Positions 9,538 to 20,222 are shown, numbered from the stretch's first letter. The stretch is DNA of 64,000 nt from Verrucosispora sp. WMMD573 (GCF_027497175.1 NZ_CP114901.1:4402001-4466000); one strand, 5' to 3'. Made by a program: numbers and translations. The notes: a model not told the origin generated them from the sequence alone.

Positions 9538-10914
9538 ATGTCCTCACCACGTCCCCGGCCGCGCTCGGCCCTCGCCGCCGGTCTGCTCGCGCTGGTCACC
9601 GCTGGTGCCACGCTCGCCGTCACCCCGACCGCCGCGCAGGCGGTGGTGCTGCCGAACAACTTCAAGAGCGTGGGCTACCTGCCGTCCTGGACCGGCAACG
9701 TCAACTCGGTCCAGTACACCAAGCTCACCCACATCAACTACGCGTTCGTGCTGCCGAACAGCAACGGCACCCTGCGCGCCGTGGAGAACCCGAGCAAGCT
9801 CAGCTCGCTGGTGTCGCTGGCTCGGGCGAACAACGTCAAGGTCTCCATCGCCATCGGCGGCTGGAACGACGGCGACGACTCCGCCTTCGAGGCGCTCGCG
9901 GCCAACGCCGGCACCCGCACGACGTTCGTCAACAGCGTGGTCAGCTTCGTCAACCAGTACGGCCTCGACGGCGTCGACATGGACTGGGAGTACCCGGACC
10001 CGGGTGCCTCGGCCAACAACTTCACCCTGCTGATGCAGCAGTTGAGCAACGCACTGCGCCCACAGGGCAAGCTGCTCACCGCGGCGGTGGTGGCGGAGGG
10101 CTACTACCGCGACGGCGTGCCGACGTCGGTCTTCAACTACGTGGATTTCCTCAACATCATGGCGTACGACGGTGGTAGTCCCCACGCCAACTACGACTGG
10201 TCGATCAACGCGGTGAACGGTTGGAAGGCTCGCGGCCTGCCGGCCAGCAAGGCGATCCTCGGGGTGCCGTTCTACAGCCGGCCGGGCTACTACACGTACA
10301 CCCAGTTGGTCGGCATGGACCCGGCCAACGCCAATCGGGACTGCACCACCGTCGGCGGCGCTCAGCAGTGCTACAACGGCGTACCGACGGTCAAGCGCAA
10401 GACCCAGTGGACGATGGCCAACGCCGGCGGCATGATGAACTGGGAACTGACCCAGGACACCGGTGGCGCGACGTCGCTGGTCAGTGCGATCTACGACACC
10501 GTGATGGGTGGTTCCCCGCCGCCGACCGGTCGGACCGGCCAGATCACCGGCATCGCCGGGAAGTGTGTCGACGTCGCCGCCGCGGCCACCGCCAACGGGA
10601 CCGCCATCCAGCTCTACACCTGCAACGGCACCAACGCGCAGCGGTGGACCGTGGCCACCGACGGCACCCTGCGGGCCCTTGGCAAATGCCTGGACGTGAC
10701 CAGCGCCGGCACCGCCAACGGCACCCCGATCCAGCTCTGGGAGTGCAACGGCACCGGCGCCCAGGTCTGGCAGGCCCAGTCCAACGGTACGCTGCGCAAC
10801 CCGGCGTCGAACAGGTGCCTCGACGCCACCGGCAACAGCTCCGCCGACGGCACCCGGCTCCAGATCTGGGACTGCTTCGGCGGCGCCAACCAGGTCTGGC
10901 GCCTACCGGCCTGA
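9538..10914 (+). CDS. Secreted GH18 chitinase with ricin-type lectin domain (CBM13)
   Basis: Endo-acting chitin hydrolase of 458 residues. Signal peptide about 1-32, then a GH18 barrel starting FKSVGYLPSWTGN; the catalytic DGVDMDWEYP motif puts the acid Glu at residue 151. MMNWELTQDTGG closes the barrel, and after a short linker a beta-trefoil of about 125 residues carries three QxW-type repeats (AQRWTV, AQVWQA, NQVWRL) that typically bind galactose- or xylose-type sugars. ATG 9538 follows GGGAAGG. A single-gene unit with its own promoter and a very strong terminator; pairing GH18 with a CBM13 may let it act on mixed wall material. Confidence 0.95.
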   Translation: MSSPRPRPRSALAAGLLALVTAGATLAVTPTAAQAVVLPNNFKSVGYLPSWTGNVNSVQYTKLTHINYAFVLPNSNGTLRAVENPSKLSSLVSLARANNVKVSIAIGGWNDGDDSAFEALAANAGTRTTFVNSVVSFVNQYGLDGVDMDWEYPDPGASANNFTLLMQQLSNALRPQGKLLTAAVVAEGYYRDGVPTSVFNYVDFLNIMAYDGGSPHANYDWSINAVNGWKARGLPASKAILGVPFYSRPGYYTYTQLVGMDPANANRDCTTVGGAQQCYNGVPTVKRKTQWTMANAGGMMNWELTQDTGGATSLVSAIYDTVMGGSPPPTGRTGQITGIAGKCVDVAAAATANGTAIQLYTCNGTNAQRWTVATDGTLRALGKCLDVTSAGTANGTPIQLWECNGTGAQVWQAQSNGTLRNPASNRCLDATGNSSADGTRLQIWDCFGGANQVWRLPA

Positions 10915-10916
10915 GC

Positions 10917-10978
10917 TGTCGTCTCGTCCCGCCGCTCGGGCACCCCTGTGGGGGCAGGGGCGGCGGGACGAGACGACA
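10917..10978. terminator. Long hairpin between chitinase and IclR gene
   Basis: 19-bp perfect arms (10917-10935 and 10960-10978) enclosing a 24-nt loop that itself can pair. It lies between convergent genes and could stop transcription from both sides. Confidence 0.8.
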
Positions 10979-11037
10979 ACCTCCCTGTATTGCGGTTTGG
11001 ATGCCCGTGACGGCGGGGAGGGCGGACGGGGGTCGGC

Positions 11038-11814
11038 CTACGTGGTCAGCATGCTCCGGGCCTGGGCGAGTCCACCGACCAGTTCCCGTAGCGCCGCGAC
11101 GATCGCCGCTTCGAGTCCCGGGCTCAGCCGGCTGACCGGCACCGAGACGCTCACCGCGTCGAGCGCCGGGCGGGCCAGCGGTACGGCCATCGCGACGCAG
11201 CGGATGCCCTCGGCGTTCTCCTCCCGGTCGACGGCGTGCCCGCTGGTCCGCACCATCGCCAGGGCGGCGTGCAGGGCCTCGCGGTCGGTGACCGTGTGCG
11301 GCGTGAGCCGGGCCAGCGGCCAGGTCAGCGTTCGATCGACATCGGTGTCCGGGTGCTCGGCCAGCAGGGCCTTGCCCAGTGCGGTGGCGTGCGCCGGCAG
11401 CCGGCGGCCGATCGCGCTGTAGAGCCGTAGGCGGTGCACCGACTCCCGTTTCGCGAGGTAGACGACCTGGTCGCCGTCGAGCCGACCGAGGTGCACGGCT
11501 TCGCCGAAGCGACGGGACAACTCGTCCAGCACGCCGGACAGCAGGCCTACCTGGTCGTCCCCGTCCAGGTAGGCGGCGCCGACCCGCAGTGCGCGCAGGC
11601 CGAGTCGGAACCGGGTGCCGCTCTCGTCGGTCTGGACCCAGCCGCGGCCGACGAGCGTGCGCAGCAGGCCGTGCAGGCTGCTCTTCGGGATGGCGAGGGC
11701 CCGGGCCAGGTCGCCCAGAGCCCAGGTCTGCGGCTGATCGGCGAGCAGTTCGAGCAGGTCGAGGGTGCGCCCGGCCGACTTCACGGGCTGGAAGTCCTCA
11801 GGCGCGGTGGACAC
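11038..11814 (-). CDS. IclR family transcriptional regulator
   Basis: 258 residues: N-terminal winged helix (about 12-75, RTLDLLELLADQPQTWALGDLARALAIPKSSLHGLLRTL) and a C-terminal IclR effector domain (about 90-250, with GRRLPAHATALGKALLAEHP and AMVRTSGHAVDREEN). GTG start. Divergent from the KDPG aldolase/KDG kinase operon with only 46 bp between the start codons, so it most likely controls that operon and itself in response to a sugar acid or its breakdown product; KdgR-type IclR proteins do this elsewhere. The effector is an inference. Confidence 0.9.
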   Translation of the reverse strand: MSTAPEDFQPVKSAGRTLDLLELLADQPQTWALGDLARALAIPKSSLHGLLRTLVGRGWVQTDESGTRFRLGLRALRVGAAYLDGDDQVGLLSGVLDELSRRFGEAVHLGRLDGDQVVYLAKRESVHRLRLYSAIGRRLPAHATALGKALLAEHPDTDVDRTLTWPLARLTPHTVTDREALHAALAMVRTSGHAVDREENAEGIRCVAMAVPLARPALDAVSVSVPVSRLSPGLEAAIVAALRELVGGLAQARSMLTT

Positions 11815-11850
11815 GGGGCCACTCTAGCGAAGGGCGCACCCCTCCAGTAA

Positions 11851-11866
11851 GGTCACGTACGTGACC
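11851..11866. promoter_or_regulatory. 16-bp palindrome over the KDPG aldolase start codon
   Basis: GGTCACGTACGTGACC is a perfect palindrome whose right half contains the GTG start (11861). Its place between divergent iclR and aldolase genes makes it the best candidate for the IclR operator. Confidence 0.6.
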
Positions 11867-12499
11867 AACGTTCATGCTTTTGAACAGTTGCCGATCGGCC
11901 GGGTGTTGCCGGTGGTGGTGCTCGACGAGGCGCGGCACGCCGACCCGCTCGGTGACGCCCTGGTCGAGGGGGGCCTGACCGCCGTCGAGGTGACCTTGCG
12001 TACCGCCGCCGGGCTGGACGCCATCGCGGCGCTCGCCGCCCGTGGTGACCTGACCGTCGGGGCCGGCACGGTGCTCACCGTCGAGCAGGCCGAGCGGGCG
12101 GTCGGGGCCGGTGCCCGGTTCGTGGTGACGCCCGGCTTCGCGCCGGCCGTGGTCCACGCCTGCCAACGGGCCGGCGTGCCGGTGGTGCCCGGTGCGGCCA
12201 CCGCCACCGAAATCCAGATGGCCCTCGACACCGGTCTGAACGTGGTCAAGTTCTTCCCCGCCCAGCAACTCGGCGGGGCGGGCATGATCAAGGCTCTCGC
12301 GGCACCGTTCCGCGACGTCCGCTTCATTCCCACCGGCGGGATCACCGCCGCGGTGATCGCCGACTACCTGGCCCTGCCGGCGGTCCTGGCGGTCGGAGCA
12401 AGCTGGATGGTCGCGGCCGACCTGATCGCCGGTGAGCAGTGGGACGAGATCACCGCCCGCACCCGGGAGGCGCTGGCCGTCGCAGGAGGTGCGGTGTGA
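11861..12499 (+). CDS. eda: 2-dehydro-3-deoxy-phosphogluconate (KDPG) aldolase
   Basis: Splits KDPG into pyruvate and glyceraldehyde-3-phosphate, the last step of Entner-Doudoroff-type and uronate pathways. 212 residues, full length for the small class I aldolase. Seen: VEVTLRT with the catalytic Glu (about 44), GAGTVLT, VTPGFAP, PGAATATEI, the Schiff-base Lys in NVVKFFPA (about 130) and PTGGI for phosphate binding. GTG start, its codon inside a 16-bp palindrome. The stop overlaps the next gene's start (GTGA), so both are translated together. With the KDG kinase behind it, the pair turns KDG into pyruvate and triose phosphate, fitting breakdown of galacturonate or glucuronate from plant walls. 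Confidence 0.92.
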   Translation: MTNVHAFEQLPIGRVLPVVVLDEARHADPLGDALVEGGLTAVEVTLRTAAGLDAIAALAARGDLTVGAGTVLTVEQAERAVGAGARFVVTPGFAPAVVHACQRAGVPVVPGAATATEIQMALDTGLNVVKFFPAQQLGGAGMIKALAAPFRDVRFIPTGGITAAVIADYLALPAVLAVGASWMVAADLIAGEQWDEITARTREALAVAGGAV

Positions 12500-13599
12500 G
12501 CGTGGTGAACCCTAGGCCGAAGGCCGACTGCCGCTACGACCTGGTCTCGCTCGGCGAGGTGATGCTGCGGCTCGATCCCGGTGAGGGCCGGGTCCGCACC
12601 GCCCGCCAGTTCCGGGTCTGGGAGGGCGGCGGCGAGTACAACGTCGCCCGGGGCCTGCGCCGCTGCTTCGGTCTGCGGACCGCGGTCGTCACCGCGTTCG
12701 CCCGCAACGAGGTCGGCCTGCTGCTGGAGGACCTGATCCTCCAGGGCGGCGTCGACACCAGCCTGATCAGCTGGCTGCCGTACGACGGGATCGGCCGTAC
12801 CGTCCGCAACGGACTGAACTTCACCGAGCGTGGGTTCGGCGTGCGCGGCGCGGTCGGCACCTCCGACCGGGGCCACTCCGCCGCCAGCCAGCTCAAGCCG
12901 GACGACGTCGACTGGGATCACCTCTTCGGCACGCTCGGGGTGCGCTGGCTGCACACCGGCGGCATCTACGCCGCCCTGTCGGAGACGGCCGCGCGGACCG
13001 CCGAGGCCGCGATGACCGCCGCCCGTCGGCACGGCACCCTCGTGTCGTACGACCTGAACTACCGCCCGAGCCTCTGGAAGGCCGTCGGCGGCCAGGACCG
13101 CGCGCAGGAGGTGAACACCCGACTCGCCGGCCTGGTGGACGTGATGATCGGCAATGAGGAGGACTTCACCGCCTGCCTGGGGTTCCCGGTGCCGGACACC
13201 GACATCCACAGCGGGGCGCTGGACGCCGGCAACTTCAAGGCGATGATCGAGGCGGTGGTGCAGGCGTACCCCAACTTCAAGGTGGTGGCGACCACCCTGC
13301 GCGGGGTACGCAGCGCGACCGTGAACGACTGGGGTGCGGTGGCCTGGGCTGGCGGCGCGTTCGCCGAGGCCACCCACCGACCCGGCCTGGAGATCCTGGA
13401 CCGGGTCGGCGGCGGCGACAGCTTCGCCTCCGGGCTGATCTACGGCCTGCTCGAACGCGACGGCGACCTGGCGCTCGCGGTGGAGTACGGCGCCGCGCAC
13501 GGCGCGCTGGCCATGACCACTCCGGGCGACACGTCCATGGCCAGCCTGGCCGAGGTGGAGGCGTTGATGGGCGGCGCCGGCGCCCGCGTGCAACGCTGA
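12496..13599 (+). CDS. PfkB sugar kinase, probable 2-keto-3-deoxygluconate kinase
   Basis: Phosphorylates a sugar acid, most likely KDG to KDPG, the substrate of the aldolase just upstream. 367 residues of the ribokinase/PfkB fold: N-terminal SLGEVMLRLDPGE, substrate loop EGGGEYNVARGLRR, and the ATP-site/catalytic motif RVGGGDSFASGLIYG with the base Asp. I start it at GTG 12496, where AGGAGG sits 7 nt upstream and the codon overlaps the aldolase stop; the open frame upstream to 12439 is only overlap. KDG specificity is inferred from the pairing, since PfkB substrates are hard to read from sequence. Confidence 0.88.
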   Translation: MSVVNPRPKADCRYDLVSLGEVMLRLDPGEGRVRTARQFRVWEGGGEYNVARGLRRCFGLRTAVVTAFARNEVGLLLEDLILQGGVDTSLISWLPYDGIGRTVRNGLNFTERGFGVRGAVGTSDRGHSAASQLKPDDVDWDHLFGTLGVRWLHTGGIYAALSETAARTAEAAMTAARRHGTLVSYDLNYRPSLWKAVGGQDRAQEVNTRLAGLVDVMIGNEEDFTACLGFPVPDTDIHSGALDAGNFKAMIEAVVQAYPNFKVVATTLRGVRSATVNDWGAVAWAGGAFAEATHRPGLEILDRVGGGDSFASGLIYGLLERDGDLALAVEYGAAHGALAMTTPGDTSMASLAEVEALMGGAGARVQR

Positions 13600-13685
13600 C
13601 CCCGGCTGGACCGATCCGCTCCGCCCGGCGACGCGACCGGCTCGTCGCGGAGGATTGTCAGAATTGGCCGCTATCCTCACGCGTC

Positions 13686-14543
13686 GTGACCGCACAGCTG
13701 AACGAGATGCCGCCTGACCTGCTGGAGTTGTTCGTGGACGCCGCGGCGCGCCCCCGGACGTTGTCCGTGCCGCTGCCGCCCGGCCGGACCATCCGCGGCG
13801 ACGGGGGTGACGCCGACCGGCCCACGCTGTGGCTCAGCGACGACCCGGCTCCGGCCGCGCTGTGGTCGCGGTTGCACGCGGCGCACCCGCAGTCGGGGTT
13901 GTGGCCGTTGCTGTTCGACGGCTACGACGGTGAGCCGACGCGACCCTGGGACGATGGCGAGTTCTGGCCCGAGCGTGGGTCGTCGCCGACCGAGCACGAT
14001 CCGGAGCGGCTGCTCTCCGGCTGGTGGGCCAGCCAGACGACCCCCTACGACGGCGACGACCAGCTGTCCAACGACCGGCGGATCGCCGTGACCGCCCCGT
14101 ACGGGCGGGACTGGCCGGGTTTGGCACCTCCCGGTGAGCCGTGGACGACGCCGGAGCGGCACGCGGACCACTGGGCCGAGCAGTTGTCGCTTGCCCAACC
14201 GGCGATGCGTCTCGGCCTGGTCCCCGCCGAGCTGGGCAGCGACGCCCTGGCCGTCCTCGGCTGGCTGGGCGCGGTGAACCACACCAACGATCCCGGCCGG
14301 TTGTCGGCCGTGCTGCGCAGCTGGGAGGACCGGTTCGGGGTCCGGGTGATCGGGGTCGGCTTCGCCGAGCTGTATCTCAGCGTCGCGGCGCCTCCGAAGG
14401 AGACCAGCGAGGCGTTGCGGGTGGCCGCCGAGCACTTCGCCTTCTGCCCCGACAACGTGTGGCAGGGGCAGCGGCCGTGCACCCTGGCCGCCTACGCCGA
14501 GCGAATCGTCGACGCGCCGACCTGGGCGTTCTGGTGGGACTGA
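13686..14543 (+). CDS. DUF4253 domain-containing protein
   Basis: 285 residues, function unknown. The last 110 residues (from AVLGWLGAVNHTNDP to the C-terminal WAFWWD) match the DUF4253 pattern, with WEDRFGVRVIGVGFAELYLSVAAPP and the AAEHFAFCPDNVWQG segment. The N-terminal half is Trp- and Asp-rich and has no signal peptide, so cytosolic. The GTG start lies 8 nt after TATCCT, a possible -10, suggesting a leaderless transcript. It ends 12 bp from the convergent EEP gene. Similar proteins occur widely in actinobacteria as singletons; nothing here suggests a partner. Confidence 0.8.
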   Translation: MTAQLNEMPPDLLELFVDAAARPRTLSVPLPPGRTIRGDGGDADRPTLWLSDDPAPAALWSRLHAAHPQSGLWPLLFDGYDGEPTRPWDDGEFWPERGSSPTEHDPERLLSGWWASQTTPYDGDDQLSNDRRIAVTAPYGRDWPGLAPPGEPWTTPERHADHWAEQLSLAQPAMRLGLVPAELGSDALAVLGWLGAVNHTNDPGRLSAVLRSWEDRFGVRVIGVGFAELYLSVAAPPKETSEALRVAAEHFAFCPDNVWQGQRPCTLAAYAERIVDAPTWAFWWD

Positions 14544-14555
14544 CCCGGGTGGCCC

Positions 14556-15401
14556 TCAGTGGGCGGGGTCGCCCTGAGCTGGCAGCGTGAGCGTCACCAG
14601 GAAGGCCGCGTGGTCGGTCGTGCGTTCCATGCTCACCGATCTGGTGGATTCGATCTTCAGGTCCGCCGTGGCCATGAACTGCTGCACCCCGCCGTCGTGC
14701 CGGTGGCGGTAGTCCTCCGGTACGCAGGACCGCACGTCGGGCGTGCCACCCTGCCGCAGGTTGAGGTCGCCGCTGACCACCGTGGGCCGGTAGCGGCCGT
14801 CGGCGTGCAGCTGCGGGATCGCCATGCCGACCAGGTGCGCGCACTGGGCCAGGGCCAGGGTCGAGCTGGTGTACGCCAGGTGGGTGGTGCAGGCGAAGAA
14901 GAGGGCGCGGGCCTCGACGCAGAGCCAGGCCCGCTGCTCGGGGTCGGCCGGATCCTGGGCCGGGTAGATTCCGGCGTGCACCTCGTGCTCGCCGGCCGGC
15001 GCCGCGATGTGCGTCAGCACCCCGACACCGTACTGCTGCCCGTTGACGCAGCGGTACGGCTCACCGGTGCGGCCGTTTCGCGCCGGCTGGAAGGCGGCCA
15101 CCACCGTGCCGGCGTGCACGTCTGTCAGCACCCGTTCCAAGGTGTCCATGTCACCGGAGCAGATCTCGTTGAGGGTGACGACGTCGGGGGCCTCAGCCCG
15201 GATCACCTCGGCGGCCCGGGCCACCGAGCGGCCGGTGTAGCAGCCGGTGGCCATGCCGCTGTTGCACAGGTTCAGCTGGAGCACCCGCAGTGGTGCCGAC
15301 GCGACCGGTGCGACGACCGAGCAGCCGGCCAACAGCACGGCGATCGAGACCAGGGCGACGGCGGCCACCAGCGGTCGGGAAGATGTCGGACGAGAAAGCA
15401 T
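14556..15401 (-). CDS. Lipoprotein of the endonuclease/exonuclease/phosphatase family
   Basis: 281 residues with a lipobox (LLAGC, Cys27), so anchored outside the membrane. The rest is an EEP fold (DNase I / exonuclease III / phosphatase superfamily): VLQLNLCNSG at the first strand, TLNEICSGD with the metal-binding Glu, SGDLNLRQGG with Asp/Asn, and the terminal TDHAAFLVTL Asp-His pair. All core catalytic motifs are present, so it should be active as a phosphodiesterase or nuclease outside the cell; the substrate cannot be told. It stands alone between a convergent DUF4253 gene and the RamB-type regulator on the same strand, 78 bp upstream. Confidence 0.85.
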   Translation of the reverse strand: MLSRPTSSRPLVAAVALVSIAVLLAGCSVVAPVASAPLRVLQLNLCNSGMATGCYTGRSVARAAEVIRAEAPDVVTLNEICSGDMDTLERVLTDVHAGTVVAAFQPARNGRTGEPYRCVNGQQYGVGVLTHIAAPAGEHEVHAGIYPAQDPADPEQRAWLCVEARALFFACTTHLAYTSSTLALAQCAHLVGMAIPQLHADGRYRPTVVSGDLNLRQGGTPDVRSCVPEDYRHRHDGGVQQFMATADLKIESTRSVSMERTTDHAAFLVTLTLPAQGDPAH

Positions 15402-15479
15402 GCACCAGCCCTGGGCTCGCGGAGGGGCTGAAAGTGTATCCGTACCGGCGGGCGGCGGGCGGCGGGCGGCGGGTCGGGG

Positions 15480-16874
15480 TCAGGTCCGCAACGGGTACGG
15501 GATGAAGGTGCTGCGGTTCTCGTCCACGTCCAGTTGCCGGCTGATCGGCGGGGCGGCCCGCTGCGGGCAGGTCATCCGCTCGCAGGTCTTGCAGCCCGGC
15601 CCGATCGGGGTCGCCGCCTCGGCCGCGTGCAGATCCATCCCGGTGGAGTAGACCAGCCGGCTGGCGTGCCGCACCTCGCAGCCCAGCCCGATGGCGTACA
15701 CCTTGCCGGGTTGGCCGTAGCCGCCGTGGTGGCGGGTGATGGTGCGGGCGATCCACAGGTAGCGCTGCCCGTCCGGCATGGCGGCGACCTGGGTGACCAC
15801 CCGCCCTGGCGCGCCGAACGCCTCGTACACCGTCCACAACGGGCAGGTGCCGCCGGTGCGCGAGAATGGGAAGCCGGTGGCCGACTGGCGTTTCGACATG
15901 TTGCCGGCCCGGTCGACCCGGACGAAGGAGAACGGCACGCCGCGCGCCCGGGGCCGCTGCAACGTGCTGAGCCGGTGGCAGACCGTCTCCCATCCCATCG
16001 CGTAGTGCTGGGTGAGCAGGTCGATGTCGTACCGACGCTGCTCGGCGGCCGCCAGGAAGTGTTCGTACGGAAGGATCAGCGCCGCCGCGAAGTAGTTGGC
16101 CAGGCCGACCCGGGTGAGGATCTGGGTCTGCACGTCGTCGAACTCCTCCGACTCGACGATCTCGTCGATGACGTCGGCGAACTCCAGCAGCGCGATCTGG
16201 GCCGCCATCCGCATCGCCTCCTGCCCGGCGCGCAGCGACGTGGACAGGTGCAGGGTGCGGGTCTGCGGGCGGTACCGGTGCAGCTCGCCACCGAGCGCGG
16301 CGGCGTCCTCGCGGGTGACGTGCACGCCGTGCCGTTGCGCCAGCCGGTCGCGGAGCAGGGCGCGGACCTCGCCGCGACGCAGCGCCATCCGCCCGGCCAG
16401 CCGCTCGGCCTCCTCGTCGAGATCCGGTACATAGTTCTGCCGCCGGTAGAAGAACTCGGTGACCTGGTCGTGCGGGCTACGACCGATCCGCTCGCGGTCG
16501 CCGACCAGTTCGGCGAGCTGCTCGTCGGCCTGCTGGTAGCGACGGTGCAGCTCGATGACCGCCGCGGCGACCTCCGGCAGCCGGTTGGCCAGTTCGGTGA
16601 GTTCGGTCAGCCCGGCGCGTCCGGGCAGCGCCTCACGCAGTCCGGCGACCAGCCGAGGGGTGTCGTGCGCGGCGAACACTGTCGGGTCGACGCCGAACAG
16701 TTCGGTGATGCGCAGCAGCACCGGGACGGTCAGCGGCCGGTTGTCGTGCTCGATCTGGTTGAGATAGCTCGGCGAGATGCTGAGGTGCCGGGCCAGCTCC
16801 GTCTGACTCAGCCCACGCTCCTCGCGCATCCGGCGTAGCCGGGCCCCGGCGAAGGTCCTGGCGACGGCCCTCAC
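15480..16874 (-). CDS. RamB/ScfR-type short-chain fatty acid regulator
   Basis: HTH-XRE protein controlling acetate or glyoxylate metabolism; C. glutamicum RamB represses aceA and aceB. Seen: HTH in the first 60 residues (LRRMREERGLSQTELARHLSISPSYLNQIE), a central IrrE-like (ImmA) segment and a C-terminal DUF2083-type domain with TGGTCPLW and a Cys cluster CKTCERMTCP that may bind metal. It is divergent from aceA with 217 bp between, which supports the role. Start unclear: GTG 16874 directly abuts GGGAG, GTG 16904 is the alternative; the open frame beyond is AT-richer promoter sequence. About 465 residues, normal for RamB. Confidence 0.88.
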   Translation of the reverse strand: MRAVARTFAGARLRRMREERGLSQTELARHLSISPSYLNQIEHDNRPLTVPVLLRITELFGVDPTVFAAHDTPRLVAGLREALPGRAGLTELTELANRLPEVAAAVIELHRRYQQADEQLAELVGDRERIGRSPHDQVTEFFYRRQNYVPDLDEEAERLAGRMALRRGEVRALLRDRLAQRHGVHVTREDAAALGGELHRYRPQTRTLHLSTSLRAGQEAMRMAAQIALLEFADVIDEIVESEEFDDVQTQILTRVGLANYFAAALILPYEHFLAAAEQRRYDIDLLTQHYAMGWETVCHRLSTLQRPRARGVPFSFVRVDRAGNMSKRQSATGFPFSRTGGTCPLWTVYEAFGAPGRVVTQVAAMPDGQRYLWIARTITRHHGGYGQPGKVYAIGLGCEVRHASRLVYSTGMDLHAAEAATPIGPGCKTCERMTCPQRAAPPISRQLDVDENRSTFIPYPLRT

Positions 16875-16934
16875 CTCCCTGATCCGGCGACCTGATCGGG
16901 CCACATTAGCACTGCTGCGAATAGGCGCATTCAC

Positions 16935-16946
16935 AACTTTGCAGAA
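16935..16946. promoter_or_regulatory. RamB-like site in the regulator/aceA spacer
   Basis: AACTTTGCAGAA resembles the A/T-rich core of RamB sites (AAACTTTGC-type). Nearby is the palindrome CCAATAATTGG at 16962-16972. Position in the divergent spacer fits control of both genes; sequence match only. Confidence 0.4.
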
Positions 16947-17091
16947 TCGCCCGTCGACTTTCCAATAATTGGCTTTTTCCGTCCCTCGACCACCTCCTGC
17001 GGGCCGTGTGACCGTGGGCAGCACACCCGGCGACCCGGCGTCTCGCGCAGCGTCACCAGGTGACGACGGAATTCGAAGGGAATGAGCAACG

Positions 17092-18359
<1,268 letters not shown>

Positions 18360-18363
<4 letters not shown>

Positions 18364-19970
18364 GATACGAGATCATCGGCCCGATGGCCGAACGCTTCGA
18401 CGAGGTCCTCACCGGCGAGGCGTTGGACTTCCTGGTCGCGCTGGACAGCGAGTTCGCGGCTCGCCGGGTGGCCCTGCTGGACACCCGCCGCGCCCGCCGC
18501 GACCGCTACGCCACCGGCCAGCTGCCCGACTTCCTGCCGGAGACCGCCGCGGTCCGCGACGACCCGACCTGGCGGGTGGCAGCGCCCGCGCCCGGTCTGG
18601 AGGACCGGCGAGTCGAGATCACCGGGCCACCGGACCGCAAGATGACCATCAACGCGTTGAACTCCGGCGCCAAGGTGTGGCTCGCCGACTTCGAGGACGC
18701 CACCGCGCCGACCTGGCACAACGTCGTCGGCGGTCAGCTCAACCTGATCGACGCACTGGACCGCCGGATCGACTTCACCGACGCGCGTGGCAAGCGGTAC
18801 GCGCTCGGCGGGGAGTTGGCCACGATCGTGGTCCGGCCGCGTGGTTGGCACCTGGTGGAGAAGGGGATCGTGGTGGACGGGCGGCCGATCTCGGCCAGCC
18901 TGGTCGACTTCGGGCTGTACCTGTTCCACTGCGCCCGCCGGCAGCTCGACGCCGGCAAGGGCCCGTACTTCTACCTGCCGAAGCTGGAGAGCCACCGCGA
19001 GGCGCGGCTGTGGAACGACATCTTCGTCTTCGCCCAGCGCTACCTCGGGCTGCCGCAGGGCACCATCCGTGCCACCACGCTGATCGAGACGATCACCGCC
19101 GCGTTCGAGATGGAGGAGATCCTCTACGAGCTGCGCGAGCACTCGGCGGGCCTGAACGCCGGGCGGTGGGACTACATCTTCAGCATCATCAAGAACTTCG
19201 GTCAGTGGCCGGACTTCGTCCTGCCGGACCGTGCCGAGGTGACGATGACCGTGCCGTTCATGCGCGCGTACACCGAGCTGTTGGTGCGGACCTGCCACCG
19301 GCGCGGCGCGCACGCGATCGGCGGGATGGCCGCCTTCGTTCCGGCCCGCGACCCGCAGGTCAACGAGAACGCGTTGCGCAAGGTGCGGGCGGACAAGCAG
19401 CGCGAGGCCGGCGACGGCTTCGACGGTTCCTGGGTGGCCCACCCCGGCCTGGTGGCGACCTGCCGGGAGGTCTTCGACGGGGTGCTGGACGACCGCCCGA
19501 ACCAGCTGGACCGGCGCCGTGACGAGGTGACGGTCACCGCCGCCGAGCTGCTCTCGGTGGACAAGACGCCGGGACAGGTCACCGAGGCGGGGGTGCGGGC
19601 CAACGTCGCGGTGGCGCTGCGCTACATCGACGCCTGGCTCGGCGGTGCGGGCGCGGTGGCGCTGTGGAACCTGATGGAGGACGCGGCCACCGCCGAGATC
19701 GCCCGCTGCCAGTTGTGGCAGTGGCTGCACCACGGCACCCCGCTGGCCGGCGGGGGGTCGGTGACCGAGGAACTGGTCCGCTCGATGCTCGCCGAGGAGC
19801 TGGCCACGGTGACCGAGGGGCGCGCGGAGGCGGAGCGGGAACGCGCCGAGCAGGCCGCCCGGATCGTCGAGGAGACCGCCCTCGGCGAGGACCTGCCGTC
19901 GTTCTTCACCACCAGCGCGTACGCCCGGCACCTGAGGCCCACCCGGGAGCCGGCCCTGGCAGCTGTCTAG
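18360..19970 (+). CDS. aceB: Malate synthase A
   Basis: Condenses glyoxylate with acetyl-CoA to malate, completing the shunt begun by AceA. 536 residues, the length of the A isoform rather than the 720-residue G form. Seen: [17 protein letters not shown], the family signature beginning [36 protein letters not shown], and [12 protein letters not shown] near residue 355. I start it at ATG 18360, four bases inside aceA; the same frame stays open far upstream but that part is an aceA shadow. Followed by a hairpin terminator. Confidence 0.97.
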
Positions 19971-19980
19971 GTCTGGGTCA

Positions 19981-20015
19981 CGGTCCCTGGCTGGCTGTGG
20001 GCCGGCCGGGGACCG
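19981..20015 (+). terminator. Terminator after aceAB
   Basis: 15-nt arms (19981-19995, 20001-20015) pairing with two G-U wobbles, 11 bp past the aceB stop. Confidence 0.65.
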
Positions 20016-20100
20016 CGACGGGCATCCGGCCGGCAGCAGCCGCGCGCCGGCCGTTCACCATCCGTATCCGCCTCCCGCCCACCTACCTCCACCCCGCCTG

Positions 20101-20222
20101 CTTTGCTCTGCTTCAACATACGCATCGATTACCCGACGTGACTGATCGTCGAGCCGGGCGACTACGTCCGCTTGGAGTTCGCCCAGCTCAGCCGCTGCTG
20201 CGTTGGTTGAAGCAGAGCAAAG
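20101..20222. repeat. MITE-like element with perfect 17-bp inverted ends
   Basis: The spacer between aceB and sthA (about 340 bp, no known gene) carries a perfect 17-bp inverted repeat, 20101-20117 and 20206-20222, separated by 88 bp. The enclosed DNA is lower in GC3 than its surroundings and on the minus strand is open through the whole element (part of a 68-codon ORF, 20055-20261, containing AELGELQADVVARLDD). No target duplication is visible. Could be a miniature transposable element or a repeated extragenic palindrome; a small protein cannot be excluded. Confidence 0.5.
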
